A stretch of DNA of 64,000 nt from Xylocopa sonorina (Eukaryota > Arthropoda > Insecta > Hymenoptera > Apidae): NCBI RefSeq assembly GCF_050948175.1, contig NC_135194.1, positions 11,090,033-11,154,032 of the forward strand, in the 5' to 3' direction. The notes under the pieces were generated by a model. It was given only the letters and a program-made list of their open reading frames with translations, did no database searches and had not been told where the DNA came from. The first letter of the stretch is position 1, and every line of letters starts with the position of its first letter. Shown here one piece after another: positions 36,925-47,910 of the stretch. A program made the translations under genes and the position numbers.

Positions 36925-37708
36925 ATGTCGTGTCTCACCGCATGGATTGTTGCTTTGCTCATATTGATCGGATCTGTTTGGTCTCAGGTTAGACTCGCCG
37001 CTGCATTCGTATTTCGAAAGCTCGATTGCATAACCCCTCCGTTTCGAATATATCGATCGTTACAAGTATAGCTTGAACCTATTTAAATCTTCTGGTTTCC
37101 CATTTGCGTAGAGAGAGACTGTCGAAGAGATCGAGGAGCCAAGATTTGGCTTTAACTTTCTGGAGTCTTTGAGAAAGTCATTTTGCACAAGTCTGTGCTC
37201 ATCGCCAAACACGATGCCATATGTGATGAACCTTGCCTGTGCCACAAAGTGTCCCGAGTTGTATCTGCCTCAACAAACGACTACGACGACCGTGCAAACA
37301 TCGAGTGCATCGATGACACCAAACTCATCGCCTACTCAATCGACTCCAACACCACCGCCGGACACGGTACCTACTCAATCGATGCCAACAGCATCAACTG
37401 CAGCGCAGGGACCAGGATCAGGTGGATCGCCATCAGATTCAGATGGATCACCGTCAGGTCCAGGAGCACCGTCAGGTCCAGGATCACCGTCAGGTCCAGG
37501 AGCACCGTCAGGTCCAGGAGCACCGTCAGGTCCAGGAGCACCGTCAGGTCCAGGAGCACCGTCAGGTCCAGGAGCACCGTCAGGTCCAGGAGCACCGTCA
37601 GGTCCAGGAGCACCGTCAGGTCCAGGAGCACCGTCAGGTCCAGGAGCACCGTCAGGTCCAGGAGCACCATCAGGTCCAGGAGCACCGTCAGGTCCAGGAC
37701 AGATGTAG
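36925..37708 (+). CDS. Secreted protein with CX3C-x13-CX3C domain and GPGAPS repeats (two exons)
   Basis: Exon 1 is 36925-36987 and exon 2 is 37112-37708. They are joined in phase 0 by a 124-bp intron (GTTAGA donor, pyrimidine-rich acceptor ending GCGTAG), giving 219 residues. Residues 1-20 form a signal peptide (hydrophobic core WIVALLILIGSVW). Residues 46, 50, 64 and 68 are Cys in a C-x3-C-x13-C-x3-C pattern within a segment that looks like two helices around an S-S-P-N-T turn; this spacing is that of disulfide-linked alpha-hairpin peptides. Residues 77-136 are Thr/Ser/Pro-rich and likely O-glycosylated. Residues 137-214 are thirteen six-residue GPGAPS units (one reads GPGSPS), and the protein ends GPGQM. 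A TATA box lies upstream and AATAAA lies 173 bp after the stop. I do not recognise the family. A silk, glue, mucin, salivary or venom component would fit a secreted Gly/Pro repeat protein, but this is inference. Confidence 0.8.
36988..37111 (+). other. Intron of the GPGAPS-repeat gene
   Basis: The 124-bp intron begins GTTAGA right after the codon for Gln21 and ends in a T-rich stretch followed by GCGTAG. It separates the signal peptide from the mature protein, a common layout for insect secreted-protein genes. Reading straight through gives stop codons, which supports splicing. Confidence 0.75.
37457..37690 (+). repeat. 18-bp coding minisatellite, 13 units
   Basis: Thirteen head-to-tail copies of GGTCCAGGAGCACCGTCA encode GPGAPS. 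Unit 2 (37475-37492) has TCA for GCA, changing Ala to Ser, and unit 12 (37655-37672) has a silent CCA for CCG. The other units are identical down to codon choice, so the array is young or homogenised. Because the unit is a multiple of three and free of stops, all six frames stay open across it. The shadow frames include a collagen-like Gly-X-Y frame on the minus strand. Confidence 0.95.
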
Positions 37709-37880
37709 ATAATAGCAAGATCAGGAAAAGGTTCGACGCGATTAATACGAGACCGAAACAAGGACCATTACTCACAACACCTCCAATGCTTAAAACTTTT
37801 TCCCATCTTTTATCGAGCAAACTTTTTAATTATCTTCGGGGAATGGGGTATGTATTTTCTTGGACTATTATTTCAGTCAT

Positions 37881-37886
37881 AATAAA
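37881..37886 (+). terminator. Poly-A signal AATAAA
   Basis: AATAAA lies 173 bp downstream of the stop codon of the GPGAPS-repeat gene, in AT-rich DNA. It is the first canonical signal after the stop, so the 3' UTR would be about 190 bp. Confidence 0.55.
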
Positions 37887-37889
37887 ACG

Positions 37890-40800
37890 ATTGAAGTAAA
37901 TCTGTTCGATTTTATATAATATATATCGAATACGTTATGCTTTTAACAAAGTGCCCCTAAACTAATGCATCCATTTATACCTAGTTCGAGACTTGCACGT
38001 TGGATGGTGTTACGGACGCTGATTGCACAGCGGGTCAACGGAAATACCTTTCTTATCGATCCTCAAGCCTTACCTATTGACGATACCAAAAGAAAGTTAA
38101 CAAATTTAAACATTCTCTCATTAAGAATCTACAAAATACTTTCCCAGCAAAAGCAACGGACAGAGGACAAGACAAAAAAGAATACAAAGCTCCAAACACG
38201 ATTCTACCTTCCGTCTGGTACAATAAAATACCAGTTCTTGATACCAGCACGATATCAACTTTTCATCTGTACAAAATGAACATTTCTGGATTTAAATTTA
38301 AATCGTGGAGACGTTCCATTCGCGTGCTAATAATAGTCCACTCGTTCCTATTCTCCCGCAGATTTAGTTTCGACACCGGTGGCGCCGTGGCGAGAAAATA
38401 TGGATCCCCTGTTCCACGGTAGCCGTGTCCCGCCATTGTGCGGAACTATGTACGAGGGGGATGGCCTGGGTGGTGGCCGATGTACAAGGAAAACGCTTGG
38501 TAAAAACGCTCGTATTATCCCCGCTCTCGTCCAGAGATTTATAGTCGTTTCACAATTCGCGCTCCCCGGTTCCCTCCTAATTAATGGCCGTCCACCGTTT
38601 ACAGTGTTAATCCTGCGGCGTTAATTCAGGCAGAGCGCGCGGCTCATTGTACGGGGCGTGCATGCAGAAAGTGAGAGGGCGCACGGTCCCTCGCAATGGC
38701 TCGGCCGCGATTACTTTCACAACGGGAGCAAGGTCTTATTTTTTACTGGCAATTTTACTCGAAGATTCGTCGCCAGGGTGGTACCAACATTTTCGAGAGA
38801 GAGAGAGAGAAAGAGAAAAAGACCTACCAATGTCCTTATATGCGAATTATTACAGTCTGTTCTCGATTGTTCGGTACCATTTCTCTTATGCCACTTCTGG
38901 TGTCCGTTTCAAACGATAATTATTTTTAATTGCCGTGAAAACATCTGTCGTGGGAAAAGTCAGCCCCGAGGGGGAAAAATCTATACGGGTGATCGGGGAT
39001 AAAAATGATTCACGGTATCGATTAAGCTATCGAATCGCCAACGGCAGGACATCGAACAATGGACGTATAACAGGATACACGCGATGCAGGATATATCGAG
39101 TAGACTCGCCTACCGTGAATCACTCGGCTAGCTATGCAAAAGAACGAAAGTTCCGTGAAGCCGTGGTCACCGGCTCGATTTCATACTCCTAAGCTACGTC
39201 AGTATTTCGATGGTGGCTTTACAGCCCACGCTGTTTCAGGTCGAGCGAATCGATTCGACGCTCGTCGTAAAAATCGGCTAAACGGATTGGTCGCGGTTCC
39301 GGATTTCCGTCAGCCGTGATTTCGTCAAGACGTGCACGTAAACACGAACGCTGTTCCGGCTCTACTCGGATATCTTTCTAACATTTCGAGCAAAGTAAGG
39401 ACGTTGTTCCACGTTGGACGAGGGAGAGATTTCACTCTCTGGCTGTCGCAATTTTTTGCCTACAGAAACGGAGAACACGTCTGACCGGTGAACATTAGAC
39501 GCGGAGAACAGTAGTAACCTCGACGAGCCCAGATTCTAATCTTCTAATCCAAATTCTGACCAACTTTCTCTGATTCTCCATCGCGTACGATCGAGACCCA
39601 ACAATTGATACTTGGAACTAACGCGCGTCAGGTATGAACAGAAACACTGAACAACGATGCGATTCCATGGTAGCCTATTTATGGACAATATCTTAGTTCG
39701 CAATTACGAGAAATCGCGATCACCAAGAATCCAGCCGCGAAGGGTTAAAGTCACACCCATGTTTCATAACGGCCACCGGTTGGTGGACGAAAAAAATCCA
39801 GTTTCTTCACGCAAGATAGCCCCGTGAACGCGTCGACCGCCTTCGATACCGCTTTAAATACCATTCCTAATCTCGAGCATCGCTCAGAAGCGCCCGGCTC
39901 GAGCGTTAAAACAACTGGGCAGGAATTAAGCGGAATCACGATCGAAGGTGCGAAGGCTCGCGTACGTCAGAATGTAAATCATAGCTCGCGCGGCGGTAGC
40001 CGGAGCCGATCGAGACGTCGGTATGGGAAACGTTGGAACCGGTGGCTACTCAGTTCGGAATGAAACTAGGTCAGAATACGCAACGCTACGTGTACATACT
40101 AAAATTCCCTTCTCTCCGTCTCGTGGATCTCCCGGTTGCTCTCCCGTTCGAGTCGCGTTCAGCCCGATTACAACCTCTCGTTTCGAGCGTGGAACGCGCC
40201 AACGCGGCTCGCGGCTGACTTCGGACGCCTCGATCGAACGACACCCGATGGCTGCTGATTTTAGACGATCTTAAGAACATCGTAGTGATCGCTGTTCGAA
40301 TGGACAGTGAGAAAAGAAGAGAATGCGATGGAGAAAGCTTTCGTCGTGAAACAATAGCTGGTACCAGAGTGATCGTAATACGAGAACGATCTGGAGGAAG
40401 CTTGGCGTATTACACGATCTTTGTACGATCATGTTTAAAGAGAGCTTTCTTACGAATTATTATTGCGTTCCATCGAGTTGATAGGAAACTGGTATTCCTT
40501 GGAAAATTTAGCTGCAAGTTGCACTGCGATCTGCTTACGCCCACACTCGACGTTGCAGCGTTTCGAGCAACTGTTCCAAGAGCTTTCGCGAAGACGAAGA
40601 ATTTCGAAAGCACTCGAGCCCGCCAATGCTCTCGACGATTGGTTCGCCGACAAAAGTGGCTCGATAGTTTAACACGCGATCGCACGGTAGCTGCACGAGG
40701 GCCACAGAAGAAAGGAAACAGCGGTTCGATCTGTACCGATGACAGTCCGTGTAACACTCGATCCGATTGTCAGGTTTTATTACGAGGCCGTTGTTGGGCC

Positions 40801-42460
40801 ACTCGGAGGCAACAAGTTTTGCCAGCCGGATCGAGTGACAGGTGAGAATGTTTTTATAATGAAGTCACGGCGTGTTTTCGCATTCGAGACGGCGACGTTA
40901 CGCGCGGATGCGAAAGGAACGGATACCTGGCTAAATGTCCCCTCCAGATGGATATTAACCGATATTGTTATCAGCAGGGACGAGAACGAATTCGTATTGT
41001 AATTGCCATCGACAGAGCCCATCATGCCGCGACACTGGGACGAGAGTCAGTTTTCTGTCACGGATTTAATGAATTGGACGTTGCCTCGAATTACAGCGCA
41101 AGTTTCAGTTGATAAGTTTAATGGAGAATGGATGTGAGGATTGTTAAAGTCGCAGCTGGAGTTGAATTTTATGACGCGATGGGAGTTTCGATGCTTGTAA
41201 TAGGCGTTATTATCGCGGTGTTATTGCGCGTTTATTGCGCGAAATGGAATTTAAAAAAGGCATGCGTGTAACGAGTGTGAAATGGTCCCAGGTTATTCGA
41301 ATTTTTAATATTACTGAGCGTGATCACTGATCTAAACGAGCACTATAGATTCCGACTTTGAGTTCACAACTGCTTAACGTTGATTACTGAGGAAGAAAGC
41401 AGTGATAGATTGATCTTCGAAGAAAGAAGACGGTTGAGCATTATTTTCCACGAAGTTTGCGTGCGATAATAAACATTTAATCGCTTAAGTAGCGGATAAA
41501 TCGTATGCACGATTTGCGACAATTTGTCGCGGTAATTAACCTAACATTCAGTCAATTATGGAAAACGTCGACCTCCCAAGAGAATAAACATTACTTTCAT
41601 CAGTGCCGTCTGTATAATACGATCGTGCCTGACGTAATCGGCAATTATTATATCCGGTAGATGAAGAAAAATTCATCGCGATCAGACATTCTCTTTTCCT
41701 CGTGCGTCGAATGTAAATGAATCGACGACGAACTAGCGTGCTCACATTAAGAGTACGTAAATCTTGTCGCAAGTGGTTTCAATGCGTCGTTCAAAATTGC
41801 AATTTCAGTGTCGTTAATTACTCGTTCACAATTACTCAATCTAAGAAAACTATTCTCGACTGATAATAGAAGCCAAAATAAGACGAAAACGAAGAATAAA
41901 AAAATTGCATTCGCGGTATCATTAACGAGAAAAGCGACTTCGAAACTCCTCCCGTACGTACGCGCGCGCCATTTTGTCGCGATCCATAAGTCATCGGAAC
42001 GCGGGTGTCCACCCGCGGTCACAGTATTTCGTCACGCGTCGCAGACCACGCGGGGTAGCACCCAATTACAAGCTTGGAGCTCATTTTTCTTCGAAACGAA
42101 GCGTTAAACGCGACTTCGTCATTCCCCCTCTCGTCTCATCCCGCGAAATCGCTTCTCTCGTCGTTCGACGCGCACAGGCGCCACGGGGGAACGTCTCGCG
42201 TGTTAGTGAATCACGGGACTCGCGGCAACGGACCACCCTATCGTTCTCCTCGCGTTGCCTCCGTGAAAGGGAACGCGATCACGAGGTCTGGCGAAAAGAA
42301 AGATCGCTCGCCACGGCGAAACTAGATCGATCCAGCCGCGTGTCTACGACCTCTCTTCCCGTCTGTGTTCTACGTGCGCGCGTTACCACACCAACCGGTG
42401 CACCTGTAACGGTGCTAGTGTCAGGGAAAACACGATTCTCCCCGTGGAAGCGGGATCTCT
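37890..42460. other. Non-coding DNA, no gene supported
   Basis: A GA run lies at 38796-38812. Frames at 37965-38279, 40285-40845 and elsewhere have no signal peptide, domain or splice context. Around 41.1-41.9 kb the DNA is AT-rich. I see nothing I can name. Confidence 0.55.
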
Positions 42461-42471
42461 CTCACACAGGC

Positions 42472-42489
42472 CTTGCATCGCGATGCAAG
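42472..42489. repeat. Perfect 18-bp palindrome
   Basis: CTTGCATCGCGATGCAAG reads the same on both strands. It could bind a dimeric factor or be chance. It lies 15 bp before a tandem repeat of E-box-type sites. Confidence 0.8.
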
Positions 42490-42503
42490 ATTGCGCAGGA
42501 ACG

Positions 42504-42542
42504 CATGTGACTCGCCGTCATGTGACTTGCCGTCATGTGACT
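42504..42542. repeat. 15-bp tandem repeat carrying TCATGTGA sites
   Basis: Two full units and a partial third of CATGTGACTTGCCGT (one variant base) create two TCATGTGA motifs at 42518-42525 and 42533-42540, plus a CATGTGA at 42504. TCATGTGA is the extended E-box (M-box) bound by MITF/TFE-type bHLH-Zip factors. Function here is inference. Confidence 0.65.
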
Positions 42543-42544
42543 GC

Positions 42545-45500
42545 GAGAGAAAGTCGATCCGCATCGCGGCGGCGCTGTACGGGCTAGAATGCGCCTCTTC
42601 GAACGGACCGATTAGGGTCGGTCATCGGACACGCTCCGTCAGTACCGACGGGGCTGGCCTGCTAGTCGATCCGCATCTACACCTGGGGTTAAAGGAAATC
42701 GACGGCTGATCGATTCTCGATGAACGCGATCGAAAGCGACTACATCCTCGAAGTTGTTCGCTGGCCTATCGCGAGGACGGTGACTGGTGGATTTATGACT
42801 ATACTCGCGATGGATTTACGGCTGCGCCAAACACGAATGGTCCCCACTAGTTTTTGCTCCAGAATCTAGTTATTCGGCTGGCTAATTTTGTAATGACTAG
42901 ACGAAAATGTTTGATTCACATCGGCTACTTAGGTTGCTGTATGTATATTGTGTATTTAGACTGGATCTCTGAGGTTGTTATTTACTGTCTGACATAACGA
43001 AACCAAGGGTTTCATCGGCATCGCTATTAATTTCTGGTCTGACCTAACCTCGAGGCTTCAGCGAAGGTACGCTGATGAACGACGGAAACAATTTTCTCTA
43101 ACCACACGAGGCGCTGGCAAATCGCTCGAGCGGCCAGTCCTATCTCCTTCCCAGGGACCAGGAAGAGTTGTCCAGTGGAAATGCTCAACGCTCGATAGAA
43201 TTGCAAAAGTCAGAGTGGAACAGACGCACTCGCCGTTGCATAAAATGTAATAAATTACAAGCAAAAATACCGCGCAACTGATTTCTGGTAACCGCGACAT
43301 TAATCGATGATCTTCGCGTGGAATCGATCGCGCTGATAGACGGATAATTTATGCGGAACACGTGAAACCGCGGTAAAAATAGAGGAGAACTCGAGCTAAA
43401 GTGGATTTCGTTTCTCCTTTGCATCGCGCGATCGATTGTAGTCCTCCGTCGCGAGATCCTTTCCCTTTTCCTCAGCCGCTTCCTGCCGGGCGCATCTTCC
43501 ACGCTCGACTCGAATCAAACGTTCTCCAGGCTTATTCGCACGTGTAAACGCCCGTTACGCGACTGTTACCAGCTTGTTTATGTAACCGCAAAAAAGAGAC
43601 CCGAAACGAAATCTTTATCGTTCTTTTCCTTTAGCGATTTACGGCTGGATCGCGGTCGCCTTCCGTTTCGCAGCGAGATATGCACGGATCGAGCGATCCT
43701 CCGGCTTCTCGATGGCTTCTCCCATCTCGATGGCTGCGTCTGCGGTTTAGCGTTCGCGATCGTGTGACATTAAACTTCACGGAATTTGGTTTCAGTGGTA
43801 TCCAGCGGTTTCGTTTATGAATTTTACCAACGTCCACGGTTTACTTATGCGAATTATCGCAGGCTTACTGAATTTACCGCAGTTTTGGTCACTACTGAGA
43901 GGGGTAGGTTAGAGTTGCATGTACATATGGCTGATGTGGCAAACGCTGAACGTTACCAAAGCTAATTCTTCTGAGAAAGGTAATTCTTCTTTTGTAGCGT
44001 TCCACATTTGTGTTCAGCGCGACCATTGTATTTGAAATTCTGCGAAATGCAATTGAAACTTCTTTTCCTTTATTTTCTCGGATATTCGAACATATATCTA
44101 TTTCAACACATTTCGCAGGTCTTTTCTTTCGTTTTATTTTTCTCGAAATCATTTTCTAAGATTAAGTTTCTTCTTCCCTGTTTTTTCCTCGCGACGCAAT
44201 ACGATGACTAATTTACACCAGGACGAGTTCCAACGAATACATCGACTCGAAACGCTTCTAGCGAAGACTGAAGTTAAAAGGAGCGGCGACCATTTCGGTT
44301 CCTTCGGTCAACTTGACCGGCTTTTTTTCCCACCCTCTGCGACACGTGACGGCGAGAAATGTCGCGCCGCGTTGATTACTCAAAACGAATAAAAAAAACG
44401 AGTAAATTAAGCTTTGCAGGAAACTGGGGGCCATATTTCGCTGGACGACTTTCACTTAATCGTACCGCGACATACTTTAACCACCCTGTTATTGTATTTT
44501 ATCATCATTCATCATATTTTTTTATCGCTCACCACGATCTCTGTCCTCTCGTTGAATATGCGATTACGCAATTCCCACATAAATTATCATGGCTGACAAG
44601 GTCGCTAAAAATTCGTCGAGACGATAATCGCATCGTTCAGAGTCGACGTTGCACAAATACGCATAATAATTTCAACTGTTTTTTTACTTTTCTTCAATGG
44701 AGACCAAAACAATGCTCCCATTTCATCGATGTTACCTTCGATTCGTAATATCATCGTTATAGAATTATTGGAATAGTGCACCACTGTTTTATAGGATATT
44801 ATATTTATCAAAACGTTCAGTAACAGCCAAAGAACTACTCTCTCGTTCGCCAGTATTACGTTTCTTGTATTCAAGGTCCGGTTGGTCCGCAACCATTCAC
44901 AGCTGGCTGGCTCTCGAGCTTCGATTCCCGCGTAAATTCGAAAGAGAAGCGGAGAAAAAAGAAAAGGCGAAGAATCGTGAACGCGCGAACCAGCAGAAGG
45001 CTGGAACCGTGATTCGGGTCAGAATGGAGAATGCCAAGGTTCCACCCTTTCTCTTCGTCGGATGGTCCGACAAACGAAATTTCTTCTCCTCCATATTGCT
45101 CGCGCGTGGACGCGTTTGAATTTTCGGTTTACGCGCGAGCATAATCGACGTTTCGTAATCGCTGCCTTTACCTTGACCAGAAGACATAATTCAGGTGAAC
45201 CACTTAATTTCCGCCTTTCTAGTATCTATTTCATTGAAAATACTGACACACTTCAAACGACTCGCCTTCAGACGTGGTCTGGGTTTTTACTTTACTTCGC
45301 GACGATTTAATATCGTCTCGACGCAGCAAAAAGAGTGTGCAGAGCATAAAAAAGGATATTTATACTTAATCCTTTAGCGGTAATACCACCGTGGATGAGG
45401 TATGCTGTTAATTATTAAACAGACGAGCAATTAAAGCTTGTAAATGATTAAGAAAATCGTAAAGGTTATTCGATAGCCGCGCTTGTTAATGCTCGATCGA

Positions 45501-47640
45501 GGATCCATTTCGTTAGCCTTCGCAGGTGATTGTTCAGAACGATTCTTATAAGGAAATGCAAAATCCTTTCACCGAAAATACATTATCGAGCAGTCACATC
45601 CACCTTGAACATATTTAAACCATACGTTTCGCGTATACATGAAAATATTCCAGTCGATCGGTTCTCCGCTTTCGAAATAAACGATTCTAGCCCGCCGATT
45701 GAAATTCAAAGCTGCGCCCTCGACGCTGTCCCTCGCAATCGAATTCGAACCTCAACCCGTCCGTACTTTCCTCGAAAAGGCTGCATCGCGCTCGATTTCG
45801 AATATCGTACCAAGGACCGCAATTAAACTGGACTTAACTACCGTCCAAAATCTTGCCCCAGAACAAGCGCGACGAGGTATCGCTTTCACCGTCCCAGGAA
45901 CGGCTGCGACTTCAAAAGCGACACGTCCTTCGCGACCTGGCGATACATAAATTCGTTCGACTCCTTTTTCTCTCTTTCCTCTCTCCAGCTCGAGTCTTTG
46001 GACAGGTCGATTTATCGATACACCCACCCGTGCGAATGACTCGCGACGAGGCACGCGTGCGAACGCGATCGCGATCCTCTGCTTAACGCGAGAACGTTAT
46101 ATCATCGCCTCGCACCGAGACACCCAGCCGACGTGCATTCCCGCTCGCCTGCGCTCGGATCGGTAACACGTACGCCTACTGAGCACCGGTTAAACCAGTT
46201 TAAAAAAACAGTTTTCGACGGAATTTCCGGCGCCACCCCAACCGCCAAGGATACACCTTTCTCGCGCGCGCTCGCGTTGCGTCTCGTCCCTGAAATTCGG
46301 CCGCATCGAAAATCGCACGGCATCGTCGACTGTCGAGGAGTGTCGTCGTAAGACGCAGCTGTCGTTGTATCGCGGGTGGTTTATGTAGAAAGAAAAGGTG
46401 AGGAAGAGGAAACGATTTGGTCTACGGTTGTTTGAGATCAATGTTCTCGCGTTAGTGGGTGATGCTATGGAATTTCAGTGCTTCAAGAGAGAACAGTTTC
46501 GATATGCACTGCGAGAGATCGTATGGGAGCTTTGAATTATATTTTTTTTCAAAGTAATCGTATTTAATAAGAGAGAGCGCATGGACGTCATCGTCCCGCG
46601 CGAAGGATTGTTACACTTCACTTCGCGTTCCAAGGATACACGCCTGAACCTTATCAATCAGTCTTTGTTACACGGCTCCATATACGGGAGGCTAGGATGT
46701 AACAGTTCCACATTGTGCCAGCTATCTTGCCTTTCATCGCGATCGACGAACCGTGGAAAGTCGAGCGATCTTTTGCGCGCGTAAATAATTAGACGCAAGA
46801 AGGTGGATGACGGCGATTCGAAAGTTTCGCCTAGAAAGTTTTCGTCAAGAGAATCGCTAATATCGTCGATTTAGTTTAAGGGGCACTCGAACGGTTTCGA
46901 GTGTTGTATCACTGTCGCAGACTGCGATCGATAATGCCATCGTTACGCGCTCGCCAAGTGACTCTCGATTCGTCGATCGGATCGATCGATCGATCAAATT
47001 TGAAGCAACGTAACCGAGCCCCTTGGGCGACGTTCCGTTGCCCAATGGTGCGTGTGTGTTCCATTTATCTTTTTTCTCTCCTTCGATTTTTTTCCCTTTT
47101 TAATGGCCAGATCCGTATAAAAGTAGAGTAGGATTACGTGGAGCAGTTTCGTTAACGGGAACACGGATTAGAATGGGTTGCCTTTTTTTTATTGGACTGA
47201 GCTGATCGGGTACGACGATCACTTTTAGATCATCGACGTGATATAACTTTCCTTGTTACATAATGAAAGCCATTATGCTTGTTTTGGATGGAAATGGATC
47301 TGAAAGGATCGAAGAGGAGAATCGAGATTGCGAAATATATCAAAAATTGTAACAGGATTGGATTTTTTTAATATCGGTGGTTAGAATAAGCGAAAGATTG
47401 CCTTGCGTAGAATTTATCGATAACCATCAAAATCGCTACAGAAAATGAGAACACCCGGACTCGTGCCCGAGTAATTTCAACCTGTTGTAACACGATCAAA
47501 CGTTACTCGGATCGATCTCAGCACTTTTGCCACAATGTTGCAAAAGCTTGCAACAACGACTGTCCATTAAAGGGTACGAGAGGAGCTCAGCACGATCGAC
47601 CATCAGATCTTAAAACAAACAATGTTCGATTACTCTCTAA
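42545..47640. other. Non-coding DNA, no gene supported
   Basis: No credible exon is seen. The 44.0-44.9 kb part is AT-rich. A perfect GATC repeat (16-bp palindrome) lies at 46980-46995. Small frames are chance readings as far as I can tell. Confidence 0.55.
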
Positions 47641-47649
47641 TGGCTCGTT

Positions 47650-47910
47650 AAATCGTACTTTATGAAACACGGGTCTCCGAAGCCATTTTCGAAAACACGC
47701 AAGGGGAGGGGAGGGGGGGGGGGGGTATTGGGTGATTTTCGAAAAAATTTAATATTTCGCCAAATGCGTACTTTGCCCGCCTCGCCCTCCCTTATTAAAA
47801 GGCCCGCCAGATAGAGACTCTGGCAATTGATGAGACACATATAGATCTACAAATATGCAAAGTTTAAACAAAATCGGTTGGGGGCGAAAACATGGTTTAT
47901 GAGGTGAATA
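47650..47910. other. Poly-G tract and flanking sequence of possible mobile-element origin
   Basis: A 13-base G run at 47713-47725, preceded by GGGGAGGGGAG, could form a G-quadruplex. It is followed by AT-rich and then GC-rich DNA and a phrase like GCAAAGTTTAAACAAAATCG near 47859 that reads like interspersed-repeat sequence. I see no terminal inverted repeat, target duplication or transposase, so the mobile origin is only a guess. Confidence 0.35.

Noticed and set aside
37422..37712. Gln/His/Arg repeat frame overlapping the GPGAPS array
   Set aside because: A frame-shifted reading of the same 18-bp unit, with no signal peptide or splice support. The frame joined in phase to the signal-peptide exon is the credible one.
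46978..46997. GATC repeat as a possible functional site
   Set aside because: CGATCGAT words are common throughout this CpG-rich genome, so a short run is expected by composition.
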